In this document: positions 15,268 to 26,278 of the stretch, piece by piece
Numbering within the stretch: position 1 is the stretch's first letter
How the letters are laid out: each line of letters opens with the position of its first letter
Assembly: GCA_947258985.1 (NCBI GenBank)
Contig: CAMYKI010000025.1
Coordinates: 1 to 63,947 of the forward strand
Source of the DNA: an uncultured Acidimicrobiaceae bacterium
GTDB taxonomy: Bacteria > Actinomycetota > Acidimicrobiia > Spongiisociales > UBA5794
Length of the DNA stretch: 63,947 bases
Direction: 5' to 3'
The notes under the pieces: generated by a model
The model's database searches: none
What the model was told of the DNA's origin: nothing
The model's input: the letters and a program-made list of their open reading frames with translations, nothing else
Made by a program: the position numbers and the translations under genes

Positions 15268-18200
15268 ATGAGCAAATCGGCCGTACCCGACCGCGCTCTG
15301 CTCGAGACCCCCAACGACCCTCGGTCCTACATTGCAGGCGATAGACGGCGGGCGCTCGCAGCCGGCGTTTCGATGCGGGAGCGAGTGACCGGGGCCGCCC
15401 TCTTCGCCGACATCTCCGGCTTCACTCCGCTCACTGAGGCGCTGGCAACGGAACTCGGTGCGCATCGCGGCGCCGAGGAACTGGTTGCCAATCTCAACCG
15501 GATTCTGGAGGCACTCATCGAGGATCTCCACCGCTACGGCGGCGAAGTCATCTACTTCAGTGGGGATGCAATCACCTGCTGGATCGACGGCGACGACGGA
15601 TCGAAAGCGACTGCGTGTGCTCTCCTCATGCAAGAGACGATGCGCCGGGTTGGTGTGGTCGAGACCGACGCCGGAGCAAATGTCGAGATGTCGCTGAAGG
15701 CTGCAGTGGCCGTGGGTGCGGCTCGCCGGTTTGCGGTAGGGGACCCAGATCTGCAGCTCATCGACGTCCTGGCCGGGTCGCTAATCGACGATCTCGCCGC
15801 CGCTGAGCAAGTCGCTGAGCAGGGCGACGTTGTCCTCGACGAGTCGGCGTTGGCCTCGCTCGGACCGCTTGTGCCAGTCGAGCAGACACGTAGCGATGAG
15901 GACCGAACGTTCGGCATTGTGGAGCGTCTGCAGGTTGAGGTTCCCGCGAAGGATCCGGCCGGTCATCTCGAAGAAGTGCCCGAGGAGGTCGCCAAACAGT
16001 GGCTTCTCCCCACGATCTTCGAACGGCTTGCCGGAGGGGGCGGGGCGTTCCTGGCCGAGCTTCGCACCGTCTACCCGATGTTCATCAGGTTTGGTGGGCT
16101 GGATTTCGACGACGATCCCGCCGCGGCGGCCAAGTTGGACGAGTTCGTGCGCAAGGCGCAGCATGCGCTGGACAGTTTCGGAGGCAATCTGCTCCAACTG
16201 ACGTTGGGCGACAAAGGCGCATACTTGTACGCCGTATTCGGTTCGCCTCGAGCCCACGAGGATGAAGCCAACCGGAGCATCGGCGCCGCCCTCGAAATAC
16301 AGGCGCTCGCCGACGTGACCTCCATCGAAGATATCCAGATCGGGGTGTCCGTCGGAAGGGTTCTCTCGGGAACCTGTGGCCATCCTCTGCGACGGACCTT
16401 CGCCTGCTTGGGAGATCCGGTGAATCTTGCCGCCCGGCTGATGAGCAAGGCGCCGGCAAGGAGCGTGCTGGTGACGGGCGAGGTGGCGGCCGCTGCGGAT
16501 GACAAATACGTATGGGCCGAGCGGGAGCCCATGGCCCTCAAGGGCAAGAACGAGCCGGTTACCGCACTCTCGCTATCGGGAGTACGGCGAGGCAAGGTGC
16601 GTCGCCACAGCCGGTATCCATTGCCGATGGTCGGCCGGGAGCGCGAGATTGCGTTTGTGGAGAATCGGCTTCAGTCGGCCCTCTCCGGGCAACGGCGCGT
16701 GGTCGGCATCATGGCGGATGCCGGGCTCGGCAAGTCTCGACTCGTCGCAGAGGTCGTCCGCAAAATGAGAGCCGGGGGGCATCACGTCGTTTTCGGAGAG
16801 GCGCAGGCATTCGGGACCAACAGCAGCTATCTGGCATGGCGCGAACCGTGGCGAGCCCTGTTCGCCCTAGACAATGATCTTGCGGAGGACGAGCAGAGGG
16901 CCCGGGTCGAGCGATCATTGGCCGAGTTGGCCGCCGGTCATGCGATGCGTGCACCGCTGCTCAATAACCTTCTCGAACTGGAGATACCCAACAACCCCGT
17001 CACCGCGGGGTTCGATCCAAAGCTGCGCAAGGCCTCCCTCGAGAGTCTGCTGTCGGACGTTCTGCTCGCCGAGCTGAGGCAACGGCCCCTGGTCATTGTT
17101 CTCGAAGACTGCCACTGGATAGACGAAGCGTCGTTGGACTTGCTCGAGGTTCTGGTGCGAGACACCGCGGCGGCACAGCTGTTGCTCGTGATCGCATACC
17201 GGTCCGAGATAGACGCCAAAGATCGCACCCGGCTGATGAGTCTCCCGACATTCGAAGAGCTGATCCTCGAGGAACTAACCACCGAGGACATGCATCGCGT
17301 CATCTCGGCGAAGCTCGCGCAACAGTTTGGAGAATCAGTGGCTGTCGCCCCGGCGGTGGTCGACCTGGTGGCCGAGCGGGGTCAGGGCAATCCGTTCTAC
17401 ATCGAGGAGATCATCAGCTATCTGCGGAGACGTCAGGTAGACATCTCGGACCCGGTAGCGCTGGCCGACCTGGACCTGCCCGAAAGCCTCCAAGCCCTGG
17501 TGTTACGACGGGTCGACTCGCTCGACGACCTGCCCCGGAGAACGCTCAAGGTGGCCAGCATTATCGGTCGCGAATTCGAAGAACCAATGCTCCCCGGCGT
17601 CTACGCAGAACTTGGTGCCGCCTCGGCGGTCGAAACTCATCTCGAGACCCTGGGCGACGCCGATCTTGTCGCCCGCAGCCGCCATGACGACCATTGGTGG
17701 CTCTTCCGGCACGCCGTCACCAGGGAAGTCTCGTATGAGAGCATTCCGTTCAGTGTTCGAGCGGAATTGCACGAGGCGGCGGGTCAATATCTCGAAGGGT
17801 TCGGGAAGCGTGCCGTCGAGTTCAATCTCGATCTCCTGGCCCATCACTACTGGCACAGCGAGAACCTCTCGAAGAAGATCGAGTATCAACGCCGCGCCGG
17901 CGAAGCGGCCCAGGCCGCCTACGCAAACGGCGCCGCGATCGAGTACTACGAGCGGCTGGCCTCGGTAGTCGAGGCCACCGGCCGTGCCGATGTGCTCCTG
18001 AAGCTCGGGCAGGTGCTGGAACTCGTCGGTGAATGGGAGCGGGCGGAAGAAGTCGAGCGTGAAGCCCTGGCACTTGCCGAAGGTGACGGCGACGCCAGTG
18101 TGATTGGGTGGTGCCAAGCGGCACTGGCCGAGGTTGTACGGAAGCAGGGGCGCTACGACGAAGCATCTCAGTTCCTCGATGGTGCCTCAGCGAGTTTCCA

Positions 18201-18969
18201 GCAGATCGGCGATCTCGCAGGCAGAGGCAGAGTGCTTCACCTGGCCGGCACCGTCTCGGCGCAACGAGGCGATCTCGAAACGGCGCAAGGCAGCTACGAA
18301 CAGAGCCTGGCGATTCGAGAGGAATTGAATGACCAGCCCGGGATCGCCAGCCTGCTGTCCAACCTCGGTGTCGTTGCTGAGTACTCGGGAGACCTCGAGC
18401 AAGCGCGCGCATACCACCAGAGAGCTCTCGAGGTCAGGTCCGACGTCGGCGATCGGTGGGCAATCGCAGTCTCCAACACCAATCTGGGGATGATCGCCGT
18501 CCTTCAAGAGAGGTTTGACGAGGCCGGCACCCTCTTCGAGCAGGCGATGCGGCTCAATGAGGAAATCGGCGATGCGTGGATGGTCGCAGTGAGTCATAAC
18601 AACCTGGGCAATGCCAACCGAGGGCTTGGGGACATCGCCGCCGCCCGCGAGCACTATGCGATCAGCGCCGAGGAGTATCGCTCTTACGGAGATCGGTGGG
18701 CTGCCGCGTTCCTCCTCGAAGACATTGCGGTGCTGGCGGCCCTGGATGGGAAATCAGAGGCTGCGATCGAGTTGCTGGGGGCGGCCGATCAGATGCGTGA
18801 CGAAATCGAGACACCGCGAGCCGAGGCGCTGGCGGAGGAGCTGGAATCCAAGGTCATGAACGCCTCCGGGGACGGCTCAGCCGCCGACCGCACCGCGTCT
18901 CGAGAGCGCGGTCGATCCTGGGGATTCGACGAAGCTCTCCAGGCGGCCGCGGCCTACTGCCGGGAGTAG
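15268..18969 (+). CDS. Tandem class III nucleotide cyclase - AAA ATPase - TPR protein (soluble adenylyl cyclase type)
   Basis: 1233 residues with a GGGGAGGG Shine-Dalgarno. Domain order: cyclase homology domain 1 (about 40-200), with the two metal aspartates present (D48 in F-A-D-I-S-G-F-T; D100 in Y-F-S-G-D-A-I); cyclase domain 2 (about 250-435), with a C-L-G-D-P-V-N-L-A-A-R-L motif but no clear first metal Asp; a P-loop ATPase with Walker A around K489 (A-D-A-G-L-G-K-S) and a Walker B-like I-V-L-E-D-C-H-W near 610; and a long TPR array (about 880-1195). This is the architecture of bicarbonate-responsive soluble adenylyl cyclases. Cytoplasmic; it makes cAMP or cGMP if active. Domain 1 metals with domain 2 as partner is the expected arrangement. 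It lies next to three cNMP-binding-domain genes. Confidence 0.9.
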   Translation: MSKSAVPDRALLETPNDPRSYIAGDRRRALAAGVSMRERVTGAALFADISGFTPLTEALATELGAHRGAEELVANLNRILEALIEDLHRYGGEVIYFSGDAITCWIDGDDGSKATACALLMQETMRRVGVVETDAGANVEMSLKAAVAVGAARRFAVGDPDLQLIDVLAGSLIDDLAAAEQVAEQGDVVLDESALASLGPLVPVEQTRSDEDRTFGIVERLQVEVPAKDPAGHLEEVPEEVAKQWLLPTIFERLAGGGGAFLAELRTVYPMFIRFGGLDFDDDPAAAAKLDEFVRKAQHALDSFGGNLLQLTLGDKGAYLYAVFGSPRAHEDEANRSIGAALEIQALADVTSIEDIQIGVSVGRVLSGTCGHPLRRTFACLGDPVNLAARLMSKAPARSVLVTGEVAAAADDKYVWAEREPMALKGKNEPVTALSLSGVRRGKVRRHSRYPLPMVGREREIAFVENRLQSALSGQRRVVGIMADAGLGKSRLVAEVVRKMRAGGHHVVFGEAQAFGTNSSYLAWREPWRALFALDNDLAEDEQRARVERSLAELAAGHAMRAPLLNNLLELEIPNNPVTAGFDPKLRKASLESLLSDVLLAELRQRPLVIVLEDCHWIDEASLDLLEVLVRDTAAAQLLLVIAYRSEIDAKDRTRLMSLPTFEELILEELTTEDMHRVISAKLAQQFGESVAVAPAVVDLVAERGQGNPFYIEEIISYLRRRQVDISDPVALADLDLPESLQALVLRRVDSLDDLPRRTLKVASIIGREFEEPMLPGVYAELGAASAVETHLETLGDADLVARSRHDDHWWLFRHAVTREVSYESIPFSVRAELHEAAGQYLEGFGKRAVEFNLDLLAHHYWHSENLSKKIEYQRRAGEAAQAAYANGAAIEYYERLASVVEATGRADVLLKLGQVLELVGEWERAEEVEREALALAEGDGDASVIGWCQAALAEVVRKQGRYDEASQFLDGASASFQQIGDLAGRGRVLHLAGTVSAQRGDLETAQGSYEQSLAIREELNDQPGIASLLSNLGVVAEYSGDLEQARAYHQRALEVRSDVGDRWAIAVSNTNLGMIAVLQERFDEAGTLFEQAMRLNEEIGDAWMVAVSHNNLGNANRGLGDIAAAREHYAISAEEYRSYGDRWAAAFLLEDIAVLAALDGKSEAAIELLGAADQMRDEIETPRAEALAEELESKVMNASGDGSAADRTASRERGRSWGFDEALQAAAAYCRE

Positions 18970-19110
18970 AGCGGCTAGCTCTGGCGGCGGAACCGTTATG
19001 GGACCCCGGGCCGGGCTAGTCACCCTGGTTCTCCCAGAAAACCGTCCCCAACCCCGGTTTCTATCCGCTAGGTTCTGCGCCACCTGTTCTGTGAGGGGAG
19101 TGGAGATTCG

Positions 19111-22100
19111 ATGAAGGCTCGTGCGGTTGGTTTGCTTCGTCTGCGTGGTCGAGCGGCATCTCTGGGAGTGATGGGGGCGTTACTCGCCATTGTTGCGATG
19201 ATGGCTGTTGTTGCTCCAGTCGGTGCCGCCCTCGACGCACCCTGGGATGGCTCCGGGACCGGGGAGGAAGACGGTCGGCTGACCGTGCTCAACGACGGCA
19301 CCGGTGGGATCGCACAGTTCCGCTACGACGTGCCCGGTTCTGGCGACGACGATGACGATGATGATGACGACGAACGCCTCAATAGTGGGGAATGGACCTT
19401 CGCTTCGGTTGCAGGCGCTCCCGGACTCAGGGAGATCGTCTGGTCGTACGAGGGCTCCCACGGTCGGGACCAGGTCACCGTTGGCCTCGAAGCCTTCGTC
19501 TTCGACGGAACTTCAGAGCAGGTCTCTACCTTGGTGGACGATGGTCCGGTGGACTGCTGTCTGCCGCCCTGGGACGCATTCAGCTACTCGGGCACGATAT
19601 CGCTCGAAGTCGACGAGGGGGATCAGTTCGGTTTCCGGATGAGCGGTTCGTACATCGACGATGACGACGACGATGACGACAACCGAAGCCTCGAGGGAAC
19701 CCTGACACTCGACATCGGAACGACAGACGCATTCACCGTCAGCGTCACCCCGGACACGCCAACTGTCGTCGCCGGCAATGCAGTCACCATCGCCGCCGAT
19801 TTCCAAACTGCCGGTGACAGCCAGGAACTGGATTCCATCTATGCCGAACTCTCGCCCGGCCTCAACTACGTCGCGGGCTCTTCCTCATTGGGTGCTGATG
19901 GCTCGGTGCCTCTGGGCGATCCTGCTGTCGACGGAAACCGACTGACCTGGGCGCCGGCGGGAGGCTTTGTAGTTGACGGAGCAGACGGCCTGACGCTTCA
20001 GTTCGAGGTCGTGGTTAGCGAGGGCTACCGCACAATCAACGAAGGATTACCCCCGGCCATTGTCGAGGTAGCCGGCGTCGTTGGCTCTTTCCAGGCAAGC
20101 GGTATCGGCTCGTTTGAAGTCACCGATCCTCCCAACGGGACCGTTGCGCTGGTTCAGGCGATTCCCCTGGAAACCGGGACCAAGACGGGGCTCGTCGGAA
20201 CTCTGCTCACCGGTCCCGACACTCCCGGAACGCTTACCGTCAACCACTCGGCCTCCTGTGTCGACGGGGTACTCGGTGCTGATGCCATCGAGCTTGGCAG
20301 TTTCGACATCCCCGGTGATGAAGACGGAGAAATCTTCTTCGCCCTGGCGATTGTCAACTCTGTGTCAATAGACAGCGGCTATGTCACGGCCGGCTTCGGT
20401 ATCGGGCCTGATTCGCCCTGCATCGTCGCCGGTCCGGACAACGACAGCTGGACCAGAGCCCTCCCGATCGGTTCGGGTGGTTCCGGCTACGTCGACCAAC
20501 CCGGCGTTTCCCGCTGGTTCAAATTCAATGTGACGCCGGGCGCCTCGGCTACGGTGACCTTGTCCGGCCTGCCGGCCGATTATGACCTTGCCGTCTTCAA
20601 GGACATCGCTCAGGCGTACACTGACTTGGCGAATCCGCTGCAGGATCTGAACCGGCTGAGTGCCGAGTTTGCTCCTTCCGTCTTTTCGCCGTCGGTGTTC
20701 TCCCCAAGTGTGTTCTCCCCATCGGTATTCAGCCCAGAGGCCTACGCACCTTCGGTGTTTTCCCCGTCGGTGTTTTCGCCGAGCGTGTTTTCCCCGTCGG
20801 TGTTTTCGCCGAGCGTGTTTTCCCCGTCGGTGTTTTCCCCAAGTGTGTTCTCGCCGTCGGTGTTTTCCCCAAGTGTGTTCTCGCCGTCGGTGTTCAGCGG
20901 TGCTGAGTACACCCCGTCCGTGTTCTCACCCTCTGTCTTCAGCCCGAGCGTCTTTTCCCCGTCTGTCTTCAGTCCGGATGTCTTTGCCAGCGCCCAGGTC
21001 AGGAGCATCATCGGCGTTTCGGCCAAGGCCGGCACAGGTGACGAGGTGGTCGTGGCCAACACGTGGAACAACACAGGCGACTACTACATCCGGGTCACCG
21101 GGAGGAACGGCGCCTTCGACGTATCCAGTGCTTTCCAGGTAGATGTTCTGCTCGAGAACGCCAGCTGTGATCTGAGCCTCATCTCCACGTTTCCGGAAGA
21201 CCGCGGCGACGCCGGCTCAAATCACGACACCGTGATCCTCTGGGATTCCGGTCGGATCGAAGGGACTGCACAGGAGGTCGTCGACCTGGAAGCGAAGCTG
21301 CAGACTCTTGGGGTCGAAACGGATGGCATCGTCATCGATCTCGCCGACGACAACGAGGTGATCGCGCTGCGTAGTCAGGCGGCGCAACAAACCGAGTGTA
21401 TCTACGCCACCAACCTTGTAGCCGGAGGCATCAAGAACGTCGTCGACAGCTACCGCAACCCAGAACTCGAGTATGTCGTGCTGGTCGGTGGGGACGATTC
21501 GATTCCCTTCTTCCGCTATCCCGACCAAGCACTGTTGGGGCCGGAGCAGGATTACGACCCGCCGGTGGCCGACGACAGCGCATCTCAGGCAGCGCTCCGT
21601 CTGAACTACATCCTCGGTCAGGACGAATACGGCTCGCGCTTCTCGGTGTCCGATGGTGACGGGGAGATACCGATTCCCGATCTCGCGGTGGGGCGAGTCG
21701 TCGAAACAGCGAACGAGGCGATCGGTGTCATCGATGCGTATCTCGCGACCGGCGATGGGATCGCCTTGTCGGGAAGTGGCCTGTCGTCATTGACGACCGG
21801 ATACGATTTCCTGACAGACGCCGCCGAGGCGGTCGCCGGCAACCTCGACAGCGGAACCGGATCAAGCGGCTCTCGTCTAATCGATCCGGCGGATCGTTCC
21901 CCCGATGATCCGCTGTCATGGACCGCCGACGATCTGCGTACTTCCCTTCTCGATTCGGGCCGCAACGATCTCGTCTTCCTTGCCGGCCACTTCAGTGCCA
22001 ACAGCGCACTGGCCGCCGACTACAAGACGTCGCTGCTCACGACCGAACTGGCTAACTCGGCAGTTGACCTAACTAACTCGATCGTGTTCAGTGCGGGATG

Positions 22101-24438
22101 CCACAGCGGGTACAACATCGTTAACAACGAGATAGTGCCGGGTGTCACTGAACCGCTCGACTGGGCACAGGCCTTCGCCCAAAAGGGCGCGACGCTGATA
22201 GCGGGAACGGGCTATCAGTACGGCGACACCGACTTCATCGAGTACAGCGAGCGTCTGTACGCCGGTTTCTCGGCGCGTCTCGCAGACGCCGGAGCCGTTT
22301 CGGTCGGTGGCGCTCTGGTCAACGCCAAGCAGGACTATCTTGCTGCGACCCCCGACATGCGCGGTCTGCACCGCAAAGCATTGATCATCAGCACCGTGTT
22401 TGGTCTTCCGATGATCAGCGCCGACCTGCCCGGCGGACCAATTGTCGGTCCGGGTGATTCATCGATCGCTGGAACCCCTACTTCCTTTGGGAGCGGTCCC
22501 GGACAGGTGCTGGGACTGGGCTACGCCGACGTCACCCTTGGAGAGCCGCTGCAGCAACAGACTGTGGAACTCACGCAACTTGATGGATCGGCGCCTCTCA
22601 CCGCCACCTACTACGAAGGCCCCAACGGCGCCGTCGTGACCAACCCGGCAGAGCCGACGGTTCCATTGATCACAAAGAATGTGACCGTGTCGGGCAAGGT
22701 CCTACGTGGTGTCGGGTTCCGTGGCGGCAGCTTCAGCGACGAGACGGGCTCAGAAGGTAGCCCTCTGCTTCCTCTCACAGGGGCGCCGACAACCGAACTG
22801 AGGGGAGTCCACACCCCATTTGCATCCGAGGTGTTCTTTCCGATGCGACTGGCATCTGTCAACTACTTCGGTGAACTCACCGACGGCGGTGGCCTTACTC
22901 AGCTCAATGTGACCCCGGTGCAGCATCGGGTCGAGCGCATTGGCGACATCAACACGATTCTCCGACGGTATTCCGATGTCGATCTCAGGCTGTACTACAG
23001 CTCAAACACCCAGACCTACGACGGAGCAATCCCGGCGTTGGCAGGACCGCCGACGATCACTCAGGTGTCGGCGGAGGACAATGGCCTCGACGTTGAGTTC
23101 GAAGCGTTCGTTGTTGGTGATCCGACAGCCGGTATCCAGGAGGTGTGGGTCACATATACCCACAGTGGAGCGACGGAGTGGGCTTCCTTGGATTTGATTC
23201 AGGATCCCAATGACTCGACCCGCTGGTTTGCGACACTCGGCGGGGGGGCGTCGCTGAGCGGGCTCGAGTTTGTGGCCCAGGCAGCCAACGGTGTCGGTCT
23301 GGTAGCCCTGGACGACAACTTCGGCAAGTACTTCACTGTTGGTGGCGACGCGGCCATCGGCGATCCGACGGCTCTTGACCTGTCTCCTGCCGCAGGTGGA
23401 ACGTTCGGTTCCGAACTCGAAGTGAGCGCTGCACTCACATCAGGCGGGAGTGGCGTGGCGGATGCCGCAGTCCTGTTCTCCGTCGGTGGCACAAATCGGG
23501 TAGGCATCACGGATGTGAATGGAATTGCCACGGCGGCTCTGCCTTTGAACTCAGTATCCGGCGACTATCGGCTTACCGCCTCATTTGCCGGCAACGGCTC
23601 GTTTGCGCCGTCGGCAGCATCGCAGTCGATCACTGTGGGTAAGGCGGCCACCTCATTGACCCTCAGTCCAGCGTTGGACCTTGTGTTTGCCGGAGAACCG
23701 ACCGGCATCGAGGCGACGCTGCTGGGGCCGGGCGGGGCGCCGCTGAAGGAGAGGACGGTGTACTTCACCATCACAGACGGAACAGAAAATCAAACTGTTG
23801 CCGCAATTACCAACTTCGTGGGTGTTGCCAGCCTCGAGTCGGTGGCGCTCCCAGGTGGCAGCTATGACGTCACTGCTCGCTTCCTCGGAGCGATACCGTT
23901 CCCGTCCGGGCCGGTGACGCTCACCGATCCGACCTACCTACCCTCGACGGCTACCGAAGCCTTGACGGTGATTGGGGACGGAGGCAGGGCGACGCGAGCC
24001 GCACTGCGTGACTACCTGCTTACGCTCGAAGGCAACCGCGCGGCGGAGCGGAAACTCGACGCCGCCGTCGGGTGGCTCGATCAGAGCCTCCGGGACAAGT
24101 ACTGGAGCGATGAGAACTCACTTGATCCGAGTCAGGGCGCTTTCGTGTTCAATCGTGATCGCAAGGTTCTGGCAGTGAACCTGATGGCCATAGTTGAGGC
24201 TGACGACGGGCTGGCTACGGAGGCTCAGTTTGCTCTCGACGTACTGCTGGCGGCTGATCGAGATCTGGCGCAGACCCTGCTGGACGAAGCAACCGCTGCC
24301 GCTGGTGATCCGGCGGATCTGCAGAGAGCGCAAGACCATCTGGACGATGGGGACGCCTTTGCGCTTGCGGGCCGAGCAGACAAGGCAATCCAGTCGTACG
24401 GCCAGGCGTGGGAGGACGCCGGCAATGCGACGCAGTAG
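19111..24438 (+). CDS. Giant secreted peptidase C25 (gingipain-like) candidate with PSVF repeats and Ig-like modules
   Basis: 1775 residues preceded by GAGGGGAGTGG. The signal peptide runs to about residue 38 (V-G-A-A). Two poly-Asp stretches (about 77-85 and 184-191) may bind calcium. Residues 521-628 are an 18-copy PSVF pentapeptide array. The region 690-1110 resembles a C25/caspase-like cysteine peptidase: [11 protein letters not shown], then F-L-A-G-H960-F, then S-A-G-C997-H-S-G-Y, with the His/Cys dyad about 37 residues apart as in the family. Two Big/Ig-like segments (about 1425-1510 and 1515-1610) and a helical C-terminus follow, the latter like the FIMAH-type ends of secreted actinobacterial proteins. 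Extracellular proteolysis is inferred. No gene symbol applies. Confidence 0.8.
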   Translation: MKARAVGLLRLRGRAASLGVMGALLAIVAMMAVVAPVGAALDAPWDGSGTGEEDGRLTVLNDGTGGIAQFRYDVPGSGDDDDDDDDDERLNSGEWTFASVAGAPGLREIVWSYEGSHGRDQVTVGLEAFVFDGTSEQVSTLVDDGPVDCCLPPWDAFSYSGTISLEVDEGDQFGFRMSGSYIDDDDDDDDNRSLEGTLTLDIGTTDAFTVSVTPDTPTVVAGNAVTIAADFQTAGDSQELDSIYAELSPGLNYVAGSSSLGADGSVPLGDPAVDGNRLTWAPAGGFVVDGADGLTLQFEVVVSEGYRTINEGLPPAIVEVAGVVGSFQASGIGSFEVTDPPNGTVALVQAIPLETGTKTGLVGTLLTGPDTPGTLTVNHSASCVDGVLGADAIELGSFDIPGDEDGEIFFALAIVNSVSIDSGYVTAGFGIGPDSPCIVAGPDNDSWTRALPIGSGGSGYVDQPGVSRWFKFNVTPGASATVTLSGLPADYDLAVFKDIAQAYTDLANPLQDLNRLSAEFAPSVFSPSVFSPSVFSPSVFSPEAYAPSVFSPSVFSPSVFSPSVFSPSVFSPSVFSPSVFSPSVFSPSVFSPSVFSGAEYTPSVFSPSVFSPSVFSPSVFSPDVFASAQVRSIIGVSAKAGTGDEVVVANTWNNTGDYYIRVTGRNGAFDVSSAFQVDVLLENASCDLSLISTFPEDRGDAGSNHDTVILWDSGRIEGTAQEVVDLEAKLQTLGVETDGIVIDLADDNEVIALRSQAAQQTECIYATNLVAGGIKNVVDSYRNPELEYVVLVGGDDSIPFFRYPDQALLGPEQDYDPPVADDSASQAALRLNYILGQDEYGSRFSVSDGDGEIPIPDLAVGRVVETANEAIGVIDAYLATGDGIALSGSGLSSLTTGYDFLTDAAEAVAGNLDSGTGSSGSRLIDPADRSPDDPLSWTADDLRTSLLDSGRNDLVFLAGHFSANSALAADYKTSLLTTELANSAVDLTNSIVFSAGCHSGYNIVNNEIVPGVTEPLDWAQAFAQKGATLIAGTGYQYGDTDFIEYSERLYAGFSARLADAGAVSVGGALVNAKQDYLAATPDMRGLHRKALIISTVFGLPMISADLPGGPIVGPGDSSIAGTPTSFGSGPGQVLGLGYADVTLGEPLQQQTVELTQLDGSAPLTATYYEGPNGAVVTNPAEPTVPLITKNVTVSGKVLRGVGFRGGSFSDETGSEGSPLLPLTGAPTTELRGVHTPFASEVFFPMRLASVNYFGELTDGGGLTQLNVTPVQHRVERIGDINTILRRYSDVDLRLYYSSNTQTYDGAIPALAGPPTITQVSAEDNGLDVEFEAFVVGDPTAGIQEVWVTYTHSGATEWASLDLIQDPNDSTRWFATLGGGASLSGLEFVAQAANGVGLVALDDNFGKYFTVGGDAAIGDPTALDLSPAAGGTFGSELEVSAALTSGGSGVADAAVLFSVGGTNRVGITDVNGIATAALPLNSVSGDYRLTASFAGNGSFAPSAASQSITVGKAATSLTLSPALDLVFAGEPTGIEATLLGPGGAPLKERTVYFTITDGTENQTVAAITNFVGVASLESVALPGGSYDVTARFLGAIPFPSGPVTLTDPTYLPSTATEALTVIGDGGRATRAALRDYLLTLEGNRAAERKLDAAVGWLDQSLRDKYWSDENSLDPSQGAFVFNRDRKVLAVNLMAIVEADDGLATEAQFALDVLLAADRDLAQTLLDEATAAAGDPADLQRAQDHLDDGDAFALAGRADKAIQSYGQAWEDAGNATQ
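20671..20994 (+). repeat. 15-bp coding tandem repeat encoding PSVFS
   Basis: Inside the C25-like gene, 15-nt units encode (P-S-V-F-S)n in three blocks of 4, 10 and 4 copies. The blocks are separated by P-E-A-Y-A and G-A-E-Y-T and end in P-D-V-F. In the middle block the codons alternate (CCGTCG then CCGAGC or CCAAGT), giving a 30-nt higher-order period. Recent expansion by slippage is likely. Confidence 0.95.
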
Positions 24439-24465
24439 TTCCAACTGCTAGGTTCCCCGATCGGG

Positions 24466-26277
24466 ATGGGAGAAGGACTACACGAACCGGAATCGTTGGC
24501 GGAGCTCGTCTTCGACGCGATCCCAGACTTGCTTGCTGCCGTCGGCAGTGAAGAGAGCTCGAGGGCAGCCGTGGCCGCCGGGGTTGAGCCTGTGCGGCTC
24601 CGCGCCGGGGAGACGCTGTTCGCGGATGGAGATCCCCCCGACGCCCTCTATTTTGTAATCACCGGCCGGCTTGCCGTCGTTCAAAAAGACGAGCGCGGGG
24701 ACGAGCGTGTCCTCCGTCGAGTCGGTCATGGTGAAGTCATAGGCGAGATGGGTCTGCTCGACGACTCACCACGCAGTGCGGCAGTAGTCGCAGATCGAGA
24801 CAGCACGCTCGCCCGGCTACCCAGGGATGTCTTCGATCAACTGGTGCGTCACGACCCCGGTTTCCTGCGGGGAGTTGCCAGGACGGTGGTCAGTCGATTG
24901 GCAAACCCGCGTCCCGACGTTGACACGGTGGGAACGATTGCCGTTGTAGTCGCCGATCCGAATCTCGAATCGCGGGTCTTTATCAGCCGGTTGTTGCAGG
25001 CCCTTCGACAGCACCACCGGGTCGAGCATGTTTCGGCCGCCTCCGCCGCCTCCGCTCTGGGAGATGCCGGCGACCCGATGGCAATCGAGAGGTACCTCGA
25101 CCATGTTGAGTCAAGCAGCGACTTTGTGCTTCTCGAGGCAGATCGAAGAGCGCCTTCCTGGACAGAGTCCGCACTCCGGCGAGCCGACCGTTGGTTGCTC
25201 GTGGTCGGTGAGAATTCAGTTGATGAGCCTGTCGTCGCCGCCGTTGCCGCGGCGGCGCGGCAGGCGAACGACCCGGACCTCTGGCTGGCAGTGGCCCACC
25301 GCGGCGACGGGGATCATCCGCAGGAGTCGGCAAATCTCGCAACGCACTACGCCGCCAGCCGGGTATTGCACTTCCGCGACGGCGCTGCCGGTGATGTCGC
25401 TCGCGTGGCGCGTCTAGTCACTGGCACCGGAACCGGGATCGTGCTGGGGGGCGGAGGAGCCCGGGGCTTCGCCCACATTGGTGTGTATCGGGCGCTCTCT
25501 GAGCTGGGCGTCCCCATCGATGCGGTGGCCGGGGCGTCGATAGGTGGCATTCTCGGGGCCGGGATCGCCAGGGGGTTCTCCCCAGACGAGCTGCACCGCC
25601 AGGTTGCCGAACGGTTCAGCAACGTACTCGACTACACCCTCCCTGTTGTGTCGATGGTCAAGGGTCAACGAATCACGCGTGAGACGAACAAAGTATTCGC
25701 CGGCGTCGACATTGAGGACCTGGAGCTCCCATTCCTGTGCGTGTCTACCAATCTCACGACGTCGCGCCAGACCGTCCACGCCACCGGGCCGGTGACCACG
25801 GCAACGCGGGCCGGGCTGGCGATCCCCGGGGTGATCCCGCCCGTACCGAGCGATGGAGACCTGCTGGTTGATGGCGGTGTCCTCGACAATCTTCCCATCG
25901 GGCCACTGCACCAGACCGGTCTGGTTGACACAATCATCGCGATCGACGTTGCGCCGCGGCTAGGGCCGCGGGCGCGGGACGACTATGGCCTCAGCGTTTC
26001 GGGCTGGAAGGCGTTGCGGTCCAAGCTCGGCCGGCGGAAGCGCATGTATCCCGGGATCAGTTCAGTTCTCCTTCGCTCGATGATCGTGGGCTCCATGGAG
26101 CAGCGCGACGAATACCTGGCAGCCGGTCTGGTTGATTTGTATCTAGAACCAGATTTGCGTGGTATCTCCTTACTTGCCTTTGACCAGGTGGACCGTGTTG
26201 CCACCGCCGGTTACGAGGCCGCATACCCGGCCATCGAGAAGTGGGTCAAGGAGCGCGCCGAGATGGGGGTTGGTTGA
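24466..26277 (+). CDS. cNMP-binding patatin-like phospholipase (NTE family)
   Basis: 603 residues. An N-terminal cyclic-nucleotide-binding domain (about 45-150; D-A-L-Y-F-V-I-T-G-R-L and G-E-V-I-G-E-M-G-L-L) is followed by a linker resembling the one in NTE/YchK relatives (about 160-315) and a patatin lipase domain (about 320-510). The oxyanion loop is G-G-G-G-A-R-G, the nucleophile S358 lies in G-A-S-I-G-G, and the catalytic D469 in V-D-G-G. The layout is that of human neuropathy target esterase and of M. tuberculosis Rv2565. It hydrolyses phospholipid or lysophospholipid esters at the membrane, presumably under cNMP control. First gene of a three-gene operon; the next ATG is 1 bp after the stop. 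Confidence 0.9.
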   Translation: MGEGLHEPESLAELVFDAIPDLLAAVGSEESSRAAVAAGVEPVRLRAGETLFADGDPPDALYFVITGRLAVVQKDERGDERVLRRVGHGEVIGEMGLLDDSPRSAAVVADRDSTLARLPRDVFDQLVRHDPGFLRGVARTVVSRLANPRPDVDTVGTIAVVVADPNLESRVFISRLLQALRQHHRVEHVSAASAASALGDAGDPMAIERYLDHVESSSDFVLLEADRRAPSWTESALRRADRWLLVVGENSVDEPVVAAVAAAARQANDPDLWLAVAHRGDGDHPQESANLATHYAASRVLHFRDGAAGDVARVARLVTGTGTGIVLGGGGARGFAHIGVYRALSELGVPIDAVAGASIGGILGAGIARGFSPDELHRQVAERFSNVLDYTLPVVSMVKGQRITRETNKVFAGVDIEDLELPFLCVSTNLTTSRQTVHATGPVTTATRAGLAIPGVIPPVPSDGDLLVDGGVLDNLPIGPLHQTGLVDTIIAIDVAPRLGPRARDDYGLSVSGWKALRSKLGRRKRMYPGISSVLLRSMIVGSMEQRDEYLAAGLVDLYLEPDLRGISLLAFDQVDRVATAGYEAAYPAIEKWVKERAEMGVG

Positions 26278-26278
26278 C

